Shown here in pieces: positions 38,485-52,400 of a stretch of 64,000 nucleotides of DNA (position 1 is the first letter of the stretch; the number at the start of each line of letters is the position of its first letter). Origin of the DNA: Xestospongia bergquistia. Its lineage: Eukaryota; Porifera; Demospongiae; Haplosclerida; Petrosiidae. A program made the position numbers and the translations under genes. Under the pieces are notes generated by a model, which made no database searches, was not told where the DNA came from, and worked only from the letters and a program-made list of their open reading frames with translations. The stretch covers positions 12,538,849 through 12,602,848 of the forward strand of contig OZ014412.1 in assembly GCA_963965975.1 (NCBI GenBank), written 5' to 3'.

Positions 38485-41439
38485 ACTCTATGGGACTAAC
38501 TAAATAAACTGTTATTAACAGTTTAGTAAGTTGGTTTGCCTTAACACTCTAAAGTCTTTAAATTAAAGACTTTAGAAGGTTTAGACTATTGATTGAAGTT
38601 AATAAAGTAATCAGCTCAGTCTAAAGGACTCTATGGGACTAACTAAATAAACTGTTATTAACAGTTTAGTAAGTTAGTTTGCATTAACACTCTAAAGTCT
38701 TTAAATTAAAGACTTTAGATGATTTAGACTATTGAGTGAAGTTAATAAAGTAAACAGCTCAGTGTAATGGACTCTATCGGACTAACTAAATGAACTGTTA
38801 TTAACAGTTCAGTAAGTTTGTTTGCATTAACACTCTAAAGTCTTTCAATTAAAGACTTTAGAAGGTTTAGACTATTGAGTGAAGTTAATAAAATAAACAG
38901 CTCAGTCTAAAGGACTCTATGGGACTAACTAAGGAAACTGTTTTTAACAGTTTAGTAAGTTTGTTTGCATTAACACTCTAAAGTCTTTAAATTAAAGACT
39001 TTAGAAGGTTTAGACTATTGAGTGAAGTTATTAAAGTAAACAGCTCAGTCTAAAGGACTCTATGGGACTAAGTAAATAAACTGTTATTAACAGTTTAGTA
39101 AGTTGGTTTGCCTTAACGCTCTAAAGTCTTTAAATTAAAGACTTTAGAAGGTTTAGACTATTGATTGAAGTTAACAAAGTAAACAGCTCAGTCTAATGGA
39201 CTCTATGGGACTAGCTAAATGAACTGTTATTAACAGTTTAGTAAGTTGGTTTCCATTAAGACTCTAAAGTCGTTAAGTTAAAGACTTTAGAAGGTTTAGA
39301 CTACTGAGTGAATTTAATAAAGTAAACAGCTCAGTCTAAAGGACTCTATGGGACTAACTAAATGAACTGTTATTAACAGTTTAGTAAGTTGGTCTGCCTT
39401 AACTCTCTAAAGTCTTTAAATTAAAGACTTTAGAAGGTTTAGACTATTGATTGAAGTTAATAAAGTAATCAGCTCAGTCTAAAGGACTCTATGGGACTAA
39501 CTAAATAAACTGTTATTAACAGTTTAGTAAGTTAGTTTGCATTAACATTCTAAAGTCTTTAAATTAAAGACTTTAGAAGGTTTAGACTATTGAGTGAAGT
39601 TAATAAAGTAATCAGCTCAGTCTAAAGGACTCTATGGGACTAACTAAATAACCTGTTATTAACAGTTTAGTAAGTTGGTTTGCATTAACACTCTAAAGTC
39701 TTTAATTAAAGACTTTAGAAGGTATAGACTATTGAGTGATGTTAATAAAGTAAACAGCTCAGTCTAAAGGACTCTATGGGACTAACTAAATAAACTGTTA
39801 TTAACAGTTTAGTAAGTTGGTTTGCCTTAACACTCTAAAGTCTTTAAATTAAAGACTTTAGAAGGTTTAGACTATTGATTGAAGTTAACAAAGTAGACAG
39901 CTCAGTCTAATGGACTCTAAGGGACTAACTAAATGAACTGTTATTAACAGTTTAGTAAGTTTGTTTGCATTAAGACTCTAAAGTCGTTAAGTTAAAGACT
40001 TTAGAAGGTTTAGACTATTGAGTGAAGTTAATAAAGTAAACAGCTCAGTCTAAAGGACTCTATGGGACTAACTAAATAAACTGTTATTAACAGTTTAGTA
40101 AGTTTGTTTGCCTTAACACTCTAAAGTCATTAAATTAAAGACTTTAGAAGGTTTAGACTATTGAGTGAAGTTAATAAAGTAAACAGCTCAGTCTAAAGGA
40201 CTCTATGGGACTAACTAAATAAACTGTTATTAACAGTTTAGTAAGTTAGTTTGCATTAACACTCTAAAGTCTTTAAATTAAAGACTTTAGAAGGTTTAGA
40301 CTATTGAGTGAAGTTAATAAAGTAAACAGCTCAGTCTAAAGGACTCTATGGGACTAACTAAATAAACTGTTATTATCAGTTTAGTAAGGTGGTTTGCCTT
40401 AACACTCTAAAGTCTTTAAATTAAAGACTTTAGAAGGTTTAGACTATCGATTGAAGTGAACAAAGTAAACAGCTTAGTCTAATGGACTCTAAGGCACTAC
40501 TAAATGAATTGTTATTAACAGTTTAGTAAGTTGGTTTGCCTTAACACTCTAAAGTCTTTAAATTAAAGACTTTAGAAGGTTTAGACTATTGAGTGAAGTT
40601 AATAAAGTAAACAGCTCAGTCTAAAGGACTCTATGGGACAAACTAAATAAACTGTTATTAACAGTTTAGGAAGTTGGTTTGCATTAACACTCTAAAGTCT
40701 TTAAATTAAAGACTTTAGAAGGTTTAGACTATTGAGTGAAGTTCATAAATTAAACAGCTCCGTCTAAAGGACTCTATGGGACTAACTAAATAAACTGTTA
40801 TTAACAGTTTAGTAAGTTGGTTTGTATTAACACTCTAAAGTCTTTAAATTAAAGACTTTAGAAGGTTTAGACTATTGAGTGAAGTTAATAAAGTAAACAG
40901 CTCAGTCTAATGGACTCTATGGGACTAACTAAATGAACTGTTATTAACAGTTTAGTAAGTTGGTTAGCATTAAGCCACTAAAGTCTTTAAATTGAAGACT
41001 TTAGAAAGTTTAGACTATTGAGTGAAGTTAATAAAGTAAAAAGCTCAGTCTAGTGAACTCTATGGGACTAACTAAATGAACTGTGATTAACAGTTTAGTA
41101 AGTTGGTTTGCCTTAACACTCTAAAGTCTTTAAATTAAAGACTTTAGAAGGTTTAGACTATTGACTGAAGTTAATAAAGTAATCAGCTCAGTCTAAAGGA
41201 CTCTATGGGACTAACTAAATAAGCTGTTATTAACAGTTTAGTAAGTTGGTTTGCATTAACACTCTAAAGTCTTTAAATTAAAGACTTTAGAAGGTTTAGA
41301 CTATTGAGTGAAGTTAATAAAGTAAACAGCTCAGTCTAAAGGACTCTATGGGACTAACTATATAAACTGTTATTAACAGTTTAGTAAGGTGGTTTGCCTT
41401 AACACTCTAAAGTATTTAAATTAAAGACTTTAGAAGGTT
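38485..41439 (-). repeat. third copy of the 28.2-31.2 kb segment
   Basis: It matches 28201-31155 at a constant offset of 10,284 bp (CTGTTTTTAAC 28654/38938; TGTGATTAACAG 30799/41083) and matches copy B at 8,003 bp (38938/46941). The left boundary is near 38485. At about 41440 the match to the 28-31 kb segment stops and a copy of the 37.2-38.4 kb segment begins (CATGGACTCTAAGGG at 37194 and 41481), a clear recombination joint between two HOR types. Confidence 0.85.
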
Positions 41440-42700
41440 TAGACTATTGATTGAAGTTAATAAAGTAAACAGCTCAGTCTCATGGACTCTAAGGGACTAA
41501 CTAAATGAACTGTTATTAACAGTTTAGTAGGTTGGTTTGCATTAAAACTCTAAAGTCTTTAAATTAAAGACTTTAGAAGGTTTAGACTATTGATTGAAGT
41601 TAACAAAGTCAACAGCTCAGTCTAATGGACTCTATGGGACTAACTAAATGAACTGTTATTAACAGTTTAGGAAGTGGGTTTGCATTAACTCTCTACAGTC
41701 TTTAAATTAAAGACTTTAGGAGGTTTAGACTATTGTGTGAAGTTAATAAATAAACAGCTCAGTCTAATGGACTCTATTGGACTAACTAAATGAACAGTTA
41801 TTAACATTTTAGAAAGTTGGTTTGCGTTAACACTCTAAAGTCTTTAAATTAAAGACTTTAGAAGGTTTAGACTATTGAGTGAAGTCAAAAAAGTAAACAG
41901 CTCAGTCTAAAGGACTCTATGGGACTAACTAAATAAACTGTTATTAAAAGTTTAGTAAGTTGGTTAGCATTAAGCCACTAAAGTCTTTAAATTAAAGACT
42001 TTAGAAGGTTTAGACCATTGAGTGAAGTTAATAAAGTAAACAGCTTAGTCTAAAGGACTCTATCGGTCTAACAAAATAAACTGTTATTAACAGTTTTGTA
42101 AGTTGCTTTGCCTTAACACTCTAAAGTCTTTAAACTAAAGACTTTTGAAGGTTTACACTATTGATTGAAGTTAACAATGTAAACAGCTCAGTCTAAACGA
42201 CTCTATGGGACTAACTAAATAAACTGCTATTAACAGTTTAGTAAGTTGGTTTGCATTAACACTCTAAAGTCTTTAAATTAACGACTTTTGAAGGTTTAGA
42301 CTATTGAGTGAAGTTCATAAAGTAAACAGCTCAGTCTAAAGGACTCTATGGGACTAACTAAATAAACTGTTATTAACAGTTTAGTAAGTTGGTTTGCCTT
42401 AATAGTCTAAAGTCTTTAAATTAAACACTTTAGATGGTTTAGACTATTGAGTGAAGTTAATAAAGTAAACAGCTCAGTCTATAGGACTCTATGATACTAA
42501 CTAAATAAACTGTTATTAACAGTTTAGTAAGTTGCTTTGCCTTAACACTCTAAAGTCTTTAAATTAAAGACTTTAGAAGGTTTAGACTATTGAGTGAAGT
42601 TAATAAAGTAAACAGCTCAGTCTAAAGGACTCTGTGGGACTAACTAAATAAACTGTTATTAACAGTTTAGTAAGTTGGTTTGCCTTAACACTCTAAAGTC
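41440..42700 (-). repeat. copy of the 37.15-38.4 kb segment
   Basis: The segment matches 37153-38413 at an offset of 4,287 bp (30 monomers minus 3 bases). Markers are CATGGACTCTAAGGG (37194/41481), CTATCGGTCTAAC, AACTAAAGACTTTTG, and CTTAATAGTC followed by a D2 reading AAACACTTTAGATGG (38111/42398). It is one of five copies of this HOR type, with CTTAATAGTC at 38111, 42398, 44542, 45971 and 55971. Confidence 0.84.
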
Positions 42701-43590
42701 TTTAAATTAAAGACTTTAGAAGGTTTAGACTATTGATTGATGTTAACAAAGTAGACAGCTCAGTCTAATGGACTCTATGGGACTAACTAAATGAACTGTT
42801 ATTAACAGTTTAGTAAGTTTGTTTGCATTAAGACTCTAAAGTCGTTAAGTTAAAGACTTTAGAAGGTTTAGACTATTGAGTGAATTTAATAAAGTAAACA
42901 GCTCAGTCTAAAGGACTCTATGGGACTAACTAAATAAACTGTTATTAACAGTTTAGTAAGTTGGTTTGCCTTAACACTCTAAAGTCTTTAAATTAAAGAC
43001 TTTAGAAGGTTTAGACTATTGATTGAAGTTAATAAAGTAATCAGCTCAGTCTAAAGGACTCTATGGGACTAACTAAATAAACTGTTATTAACAGTTTAGT
43101 AAGTTAGTTTGCATTAACACTCTAAAGTCTTTAAATTAAAGACTTTAGATGATTTAGACTATTGAGTGAAGTTAATAAAGTAAACAGCTCAGTGTAATGG
43201 ACTCTATTGGACTAACTAAATGAACTGTTATTAACAGTTTAGTAAGTTTGTTTGCATTAACACTCTAAAGTCTTTCAATTAAAGACTTTAGAAGGTTTAG
43301 ACTATTGAGTGAAGTTAATAAAATAAACAGCTCAGTCTAAAGGACTCTATGGGACTAACTAAGGAAACTGTTTTTAACAGTTTAGTAAGTTTGTTTGCAT
43401 TAACACTCTAAAGTCTTTAAATTAAAGACTTTAGAAGGTTTAGACTATTGAGTGAAGTTATTAAAGTAAACAGCTCAGTCTAAAGGACTCTATGGGACTA
43501 AGTAAATAAACTGTTATTAACAGTTTAGTAAGGTGGTTTGCCTTAACGCTCTAAAGTCTTTAAATTAAAGACTTTAGAAGGTTTAGACTA

Positions 43591-46448
43591 TTGATTGAAG
43601 TTAACAAAGTAAACAGCTCAGTCTAATGGACTCTATGGGACTAGCTAAATGAACTGTTATTAACAGTTTAGTAGGTTGGTTTGCATTAAAACTCTAAAGT
43701 CTTTAAATTAAAGACTTTAGAAGGTTTAGACTATTGATTGAAGTTAACAAAGTCAACAGCTCAGTCTAATGGACTCTATGGGACTAACTAAATGAACTGT
43801 TATTAACAGTTTAGGAAGTGGGTTTGCATTAACTCTCTACAGTCTTTAAATTAAAGACTTTAGGAGGTTTAGACTATTGTGTGAAGTTAATAAATAAACA
43901 GCTCAGTCTAATGGACTCTATTGGACTAACTAAATGAACAGTTATTAACAGTTTAGAAAGTTGGTTTGCGTTAACACTCTAAAGTCTTTAAATTAAAGAC
44001 TTTAGAAGGTTTAGACTATTGAGTGAAGTCAAAAAAGTAAACAGCTCAGTCTAAAGGACTCTATGGGACTAACTAAATAAACTGTTATTAAAAGTTTAGT
44101 AAGTTGGTTAGCATTAAGCCACTAAAGTCTTTAAATTAAAGACTTTAGAAGGTTTAGACCATTGAGTGAAGTTAATAAAGTAAACAGCTTAGTCTAAAGG
44201 ACTCTATCGGTCTAACAAAATAAACTGTTATTAACAGTTTTGTAAGTTGCTTTGCCTTAACACTCTAAAGTCTTTAAACTAAAGACTTTTGAAGGTTTAC
44301 ACTATTGATTGAAGTTAACAATGTAAACAGCTCAGTCTAAACGACTCTATGGGACTAACTAAATAAACTGCTATTAACAGTTTAGTAAGTTGGTTTGCAT
44401 TAACACTCTAAAGTCTTTAAATTAACGACTTTTGAAGGTTTAGACTATTGAGTGAAGTTCATAAAGTAAACAGCTCAGTCTAAAGGACTCTATGGGACTA
44501 ACTAAATAAACTGTTATTAACAGTTTAGTAAGTTGGTTTGCCTTAATAGTCTAAAGTCTTTAAATTAAACACTTTAGATGGTTTAGACTATTGAGTGAAG
44601 TTAATAAAGTAAACAGCTCAGTCTATAGGACTCTATGATACTAACTAAATAAACTGTTATTAACAGTTTAGTAAGTTGCTTTGCCTTAACACTCTAAAGT
44701 CTTTAAATTAAAGACTTTAGAAGGTTTAGACTATTGAGTGAAGTTAATAAAGTAAACAGCTCAGTCTAAAGGACTCTGTGGGACTAACTAAATAAACTGT
44801 TATTAACAGTTTAGTAAGTTGGTTTGCCTTAACACTCTAAAGTCTTTAAATTAAAGACTTTAGAAGGTTTAGACTATTGATTGATGTTAACAAAGTAGAC
44901 AGCTCAGTCTAATGGACTCTATGGGACTAACTAAATGAACTGTTATTAACAGTTTAGTAAGTTTGTTTGCATTAAGACTCTAAAGTCGTTAAGTTAAAGA
45001 CTTTAGAAGGTTTAGACTATTGATTGAAGTTAACAAAGTAAACAGCTCAGTCTAATGGACTCTATGGGACTAGCTAAATGAACTGTTATTAACAGTTTAG
45101 TAGGTTGGTTTGCATTAAAACTCTAAAGTCTTTAAATTAAAGACTTTAGAAGGTTTAGACTATTGATTGAAGTTAACAAAGTCAACAGCTCAGTCTAATG
45201 GACTCTATGGGACTAACTAAATGAACTGTTATTAACAGTTTAGGAAGTGGGTTTGCATTAACTCTCTACAGTCTTTAAATTAAAGACTTTAGGAGGTTTA
45301 GACTATTGTGTGAAGTTAATAAATAAACAGCTCAGTCTAATGGACTCTATTGGACTAACTAAATGAACAGTTATTAACAGTTTAGAAAGTTAGTTTGCGT
45401 TAACACTCTAAAGTCTTTAAATTAAAGACTTTAGAAGGTTTAGACTATTGAGTGAAGTCAAAAAAGTAAACAGCTCAGTCTAAAGGACTCTATGGGACTA
45501 ACTAAATAAACTGTTATTAAAAGTTTAGTAAGTTGGTTAGCATTAAGCCACTAAAGTCTTTAAATTAAAGACTTTAGAAGGTTTAGACCATTGAGTGAAG
45601 TTAATAAAGTAAACAGCTTAGTCTAAAGGACTCTATCGGTCTAACAAAATAAACTGTTATTAACAGTTTTGTAAGTTGCTTTGCCTTAACACTCTAAAGT
45701 CTTTAAACTAAAGACTTTTGAAGGTTTACACTATTGATTGAAGTTAACAATGTAAACAGCTCAGTCTAAACGACTCTATGGGACTAACTAAATAAACTGC
45801 TATTAACAGTTTAGTAAGTTGTTTTGCATTAACACTCTAAAGTCTTTAAATTAACGACTTTTGAAGGTTTAGACTATTGAGTGAAGTTCATAAAGTAAAC
45901 AGCTCAGTCTAAAGGACTCTATGGGACTAACTAAATAAACTGTTATTAACAGTTTAGTAAGTTGGTTTGCCTTAATAGTCTAAAGTCTTTAAATTAAACA
46001 CTTTAGATGGTTTAGACTATTGAGTGAAGTTAATAAAGTAAACAGCTCAGTCTATAGGACTCTATGATACTAACTAAATAAACTGTTATTAACAGTTTAG
46101 TAAGTTGCTTTGCCTTAACACTCTAAAGTCTTTAAATTAAAGACTTTAGAAGGTTTAGACTATTGAGTGAAGTTAATAAAGTAAACAGCTCAGTCTAAAG
46201 GACTCTGTGGGACTAACTAAATAAACTGTTATTAACAGTTTAGTAAGTTGGTTTGCCTTAACACTCTAAAGTCTTTAAATTAAAGACTTTAGAAGGTTTA
46301 GACTATTGATTGATGTTAACAAAGTAGACAGCTCAGTCTAATGGACTCTATGGGACTAACTAAATGAACTGTTATTAACAGTTTAGTAAGTTTGTTTGCA
46401 TTAAGACTCTAAAGTCGTTAAGTTAAAGACTTTAGAAGGTTTAGACTA
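43591..46448 (-). repeat. 1,429-bp ten-monomer tandem repeat, two copies
   Basis: TTGATTGAAG starting 43591 and 45020 marks two adjacent copies, 43591-45019 and 45020-46448. Each runs through GTAGGTTGGTTTGC, GTCAACAGC, AGGAGGTTTAG, TAGCATTAAGCCAC, CTATCGGTCTAAC, CTTAATAGTC and GTCGTTAAG. The period is 10 monomers minus 1 base. Differences between copies are few (for example GTTAGTTTGCG at 45388 and GTTGTTTTGC near 45818), making this one of the youngest duplications in the window. The first copy lies 2,144 bp (15 monomers) from the 41.4-42.7 kb segment. Confidence 0.88.
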
Positions 46449-49400
46449 TTGAGTGAATTTAATAAAGTAAACAGCTCAGTCTAAAGGACTCTATGGGACT
46501 AACTAAATAAACTGTTATTAACAGTTTAGTAAGTTGGTTTGCCTTAACACTCTAAAGTCTTTAAATTAAAGACTTTAGAAGGTTTAGACTATTGATTGAA
46601 GTTAATAAAGTAATCAGCTCAGTCTAAAGGACTCTATGGGACTAACTAAATAAACTGTTATTAACAGTTTAGTAAGTTAGTTTGCATTAACACTCTAAAG
46701 TCTTTAAATTAAAGACTTTAGATGATTTAGACTATTGAGTGAAGTTAATAAAGTAAACAGCTCAGTGTAATGGACTCTATTGGACTAACTAAATGAACTG
46801 TTATTAACAGTTAAGTAAGTTTGTTTGCATTAACACTCTAAAGTCTTTCAATTAAAGACTTTAGAAGGTTTAGACTATTGAGTGAAGTTAATAAAATAAA
46901 CAGCTCAGTCTAAAGGACTCTATGGGACTAACTAAGGAAACTGTTTTTAACAGTTTAGTAAGTTTGTTTGCATTAACACTCTAAAGTCTTTAAATTAAAG
47001 ACTTTAGAAGGTTTAGACTATTGAGTGAAGTTATTAAAGTAAACAGCTCAGTCTAAAGGACTCTATGGGACTAAGTAAATAAACTGTTATTAACAGTTTA
47101 GTAAGTTGGTTTGCCTTAACGCTCTAAAGTCTTTAAATTAAAGACTTTAGAAGGTTTAGACTATTGATTGAAGTTAACAAAGTAAACAGCTCAGTCTAAT
47201 GGACTCTATGGGACTAGCTAAATGAACTGTTATTAACAGTTTAGTAAGTTGGTTTCCATTAAGACTCTAAAGTCGTTAAGTTAAAGACTTTAGAAGGTTT
47301 AGACTATTGAGTGAATTTAATAAAGTAAACAGCTCAGTCTAAAGGACTCTATGGGACTAACTAAATGAACTGTTATTAACAGTTTAGTAAGTTGGTCTGC
47401 CTTAACTCTCTAAAGTCTTTAAATTAAAGACTTTATAAGGTTTAGACTATTGATTGAAGTTAATAAAGTAATCAGCTCAGTCTAAAGGACTCTATGGGAC
47501 TAACTAAATAAACTGTTATTAACAGTTTAGTAAGTTAGTTTGCATTAACATTCTAAAGTCTTTAAATTAAAGACTTTAGAAGGTTTAGACTATTGAGTGA
47601 AGTTAATAAAGTAATCAGCTCAGTCTAAAGGACTCTATGGGACTAACTAAATAACCTGTTATTAACAGTTTAGTAAGTTGGTTTGCATTAACACTCTAAA
47701 GTCTTTAATTAAAGACTTTAGAAGGTATAGACTATTGAGTGATGTTAATAAAGTAAACAGCTCAGTCTAAAGGACTCTATGGGACTAACTAAATAAACTG
47801 TTATTAACAGTTTAGTAAGTTGGTTTGCCTTAACACTCTAAAGTCTTTAAATTAAAGACTTTAGAAGGTTTAGACTATTGATTGAAGTTAACAAAGTAGA
47901 CAGCTCAGTCTAATGGACTCTAAGGGACTAACTAAATGAACTGTTATTAACAGTTTAGTAAGTTTGTTTGCATTAAGACTCTAAAGTCGTTAAGTTAAAG
48001 ACTTTAGAAGGTTTAGACTATTGAGTGAAGTTAATAAAGTAAACAGCTCAGTCTAAAGGACTCTATGGGAATAACTAAATAAACTGTTATTAACAGTTTA
48101 GTAAGTTGGTTTGCCTTAACACTCTAAAGTCTTTAAATTAAAGACTTTAGAAGGTTTAGACTATTGATTGAAGTTAATAAAGTAATCAGCTCAGTCTAAA
48201 GAACTCTATGGCACTAACTAAATAAACTGTTATTAACAGTTTAGTAAGTTAGTTTGCATTAACACTCTAAAGTCTTTAAATTAAAGACTTTAGAAGGTTT
48301 AGACTATTGAGTGAAGTTAATAAAGAAAACAGCTCAGTCTAAAGGACTCTATGGGACTAACTAAATAAACTGTTATTATCAGTTTAGTAAGGTGGTTTGC
48401 CTTAACACTCTAAAGTCTTTAAATTAAAGACTTTAGAAGGTTTAGACTATCGATTGAAGTGAACAAAGTAAACAGCTTAGTCTAATGGACTCTAAGGCAC
48501 TACTAAATGAATTGTTATTAACAGTTTAGTAAGTTGGTTTGCCTTAACACTCTAAAGTCTTTAAATTAAAGACTTTAGAAGGTTTAGACTATTGAGTGAA
48601 ATTAATAAAGTAAACAGCTCAGTCTAAAGGACTCTATGGGACAAACTAAATAAACTGTTATTAACAGTTTAGGAAGTTGGTTTGCATTAACACTCTAAAG
48701 TCTTTAAATTAAAGACTTTCGAAGGTTTAGACTATTGAGTGAAGTTCATAAATTAAACAGCTCCGTCTAAAGGACTCTATGGGACTAACTAAATAAACTG
48801 TTATTAACAGTTTAGTAAGTTGGTTTGTATTAACACTCTAAAGTCTTTAAATTAAAGACTTTAGAAGGTTTAGACTATTGAGTGAAGTTAATAAAGTAAA
48901 CAGCTCAGTCTAATGGACTCTATGGGACTAACTAAATGAACTGTTATTAACAGTTTAGTAAGTTGGTTAGCATTAAGCCACTAAAGTCTTTAAATTGAAG
49001 ACTTTAGAAAGTTTAGACTATTGAGTGAAGTTAATAAAGTAAAAAGCTCAGTCTAGTGAACTCTATGGGACTAACTAAATGAACTGTGATTAACAGTTTA
49101 GTAAGTCGGTTTGCCTTAACACTCTAAAGTCTTTAAATTAAAGACTTTAGAAGGTTTAGACTATTGACTGAAGTTAATAAAGTAATCAGCTCAGTCTAAA
49201 GGACTCTATGGGACTAACTAAATAAACTGTTATTAACAGTCTAGTAAGTTGGTTTGCATTAACACTCTAAAGTCTTTAAATTAAAGACTTTAGAAGGTTT
49301 AGACTATTGAGTGAAGTTAATAAAGTAAACAGCTCAGTCTAAAGGACTCTATGGGACTAACTATATAAACTGTTATTAACAGTTTAGTAAGGTGGTTTGC

Positions 49401-52400
49401 CTTAACACTCTAAAGTCTTTAAATTAAAGACTTTAGAAGGTTTAGACTATTGTTTGAAGTTAACAAAGTCAACAGCTTAGTCTAATGGAGTCTAAGGCAC
49501 TAACTAAATGAATTGTTATTAACAGTTTAGTAAGTTGGTTTGTATTAACACTCTAAAGTCTTTAAATTAAAGACTTTAGAAGGTTTAGACTATTGAGTGA
49601 AGTTAATAAAGTAAACAGCTCAGTCTAAAGGTCTCTATGGCACAAACTAAATAAACTGTTATTAACAGTTTAGGAAGTTGGTTTGCATTAACACTCTAAA
49701 GTTTTTAAATTAAAGACTTTAGAAGGTTTAGACTATTGAGTGAAGTTCATAAATTAAACAGCTCCGTCTAAAGGACTCTATGGGACTAACTAAATAAACT
49801 GTTATTAACAGTTTAGTAAGTTGGTTAGCATTAAGCCACTAAAGTCTTTAAGTTGAAGACTTTAGAAAGTTTAGACTATTGATTGAAGTTAACAAAGTAA
49901 AAAGCTCAGTCTAGTGAACTCTATGGGACTAACTAAATGAACTGTTATTAACAGTTTAGTAAGGTGCTTTGCCTTAACACTCTAAAGTCTTTAAATTAAA
50001 GACTTTAGAAGGTTTAGACTATTGAGTGAAGTTAATAAAGTAAACAGCTCAGTCTAAAGGACTCTATGGGACTAACTAAATAAACTGTTATTAACAGTTT
50101 AGTAAGTTGGTTTGCATTAAGACTCTAAAGTCTTTAAATTAAAGACTTTAGAAGGTTTAGACTATTGAGTGAAGTTAATAAAGTAAACAGCTCAGTCTAA
50201 AGGACTCTATGGGACTAAATAAATAAACTGTTGTTAACAGTTTAGTAAGTTGGTTTGCTTTAACACTCTAAAGTCTTTAAATTAAAGACTTTAGAATGTT
50301 GAGACTATTGAGTGAAGTTAATAAAGTAAACAGCTCAGTCTTAAAGACTCTATGGGACTAACTAAATAAACTGTTATTAATAGTTTAGTAAGTTGGTTTG
50401 CTTTAACACTCTAAAGTCTTTAAATTAAAGACTTTAGAATGTTGAGACTATTGATTGAAGTTAACAAAGTCAACAGCTTAGTCTAATGGACTCTAAGGCA
50501 CTAACTAAATGAATTGTTATTAACAGTTTAGTAAGTTTGTTTGGATTACACTCTAAAGTCTTGAAATGAAAGACTTTAGAAGGTTTAAACTGTTGAGTGA
50601 AGTTAATAAAGTAAACAGCACAGTCTAAACGACTCTATGGGACTAACTAAATAAACTGCTATTAACAGTTCAGTAAGATGGTTTGCCTTAACACTCTAAA
50701 GTCTTTAAATTAAAGACTTTAGAAGGTTTAGACTATAGATTGAAGTTCACAAAGTAAAAAGCACAGTCTAATGGACTCTATGGGACTAACTAAATGAACT
50801 GTTATTAACAGTTTAGTAAGTTGGTTTGCATTAACACTCTAAAGTCTTTAAATTAAAGACTTCAGAAGTTTTAGACTATTGAGTGAAGTTAATAAAGTAA
50901 ACAGCTCAGTCTAAAGGACTCTATGGGACTAACTAAATAAACTGTTATTAACAGTTTAGTAAGTTGGTTTGTATTAACACTCTAAAGTGTTTAAATTAAA
51001 GACTTTAGAAGGTTTAGACTATTGACTGAAGTTAATAAAGTAAACAGCTCAATCTAAAGGACTCTATGAGACTAAATAAATAAACTGTTATTAACAGTTT
51101 AGTAAGTTGGTTTGCATTACACTCTAAAGTCTTTAAATTAAAGACTTTAGAAGGTTTAGACTATTGAGTGAAGTTAATAAAGTAAACAGCTAAGTCTAAA
51201 GGACTCTATGGGACTAACTAAATAAACTGTTATTAACGGTTTTGTAAGTTGGTTTACATTAACACTCTAAACTCTTTAAATTAAAGACTTTATAAGGTTT
51301 AGACTATTGAGTGAAGTTAATGACGTAATCAGCTCAGTCTAAAGGAATCTGTGGGACTAACTAAATAAACTGTTATTAACAGTTTAGTAAGTTGGTTTGC
51401 CTTAACACTCTAAAGTCTTTAAATTAAAGACTTTAGAAGGTTTAGACTATTGATTGAAGTTAATAAAGTAAACAGCTCAGTCTAATGGACTCTAAGGGAC
51501 TAACTAAATGAACTGTTATTAACAGTTTAATAGTTTGGTTTGCATTAACATTCTAAAGTCTTTATATTAAAGACTTTAGAAGGTTTGGACTATTGATTGA
51601 AGTTAACAAAGTAAACAGCTCAGTCTAATGGACTCTATGGGACTAGCTAAATGAACTGTTATTAACAGTTTAGTAAGTGGGTTTGCATTAACTCTTTACA
51701 GTCTTTAAATTAAAGACTTTAGATGCTTTAGACTATTGAGTGAAGTTAATAAATAAACAGCTCAGTCTAATGGACTCTATTGGACTAACTAAATGAACAG
51801 TTATTAACAGTTCAGAAAGTTGGTTTGCGTTAACACTCTAAAGTCTTTAAATTAAAGACTTTAGAATGTTTAGACTATTGAGTGAAGTCAAAAAAGTAAA
51901 CAGCTCAGTCTAAAGGACTCTATGGGACTAACTAAATAAACTGTTATTAACAGTTTAGTAAGTTGGTTAGCATTAAGCCACTAAAGTCTTTAAATTAAAG
52001 ACTTTAGAAGGTTTAGACCATTGAGTGAAGTTAATAAATAAACAGCTCAGTCTAATGGACTCTATTGGACTAACTAAATGAACAGTTATTAACAGTTTAG
52101 AAAGTTGGTTTGTATTAACACTCTAAAGTGTTTAAATTAAAGACTTTAGAAGGTTTAGACTATTGAGTGAAGTTAATAAAGTAAACAGCTCAATCTAAAG
52201 GACTTTATGAGACTAACTAAATAAACTGTTATTAACAGTTTAGTAAGTTGGTTTGCATTAACATTCTAAAGTCTTTAAATTAAAGACTTTAGAAGGTTTA
52301 GACTATTGAGTGAAATTAATAAAGTAAACAGCTCAGTCTAAAGGACTCTATGGGAGTAACTAAATAAACTGTTATTAACAGTTTAGTAAGGTGGTTTGCC

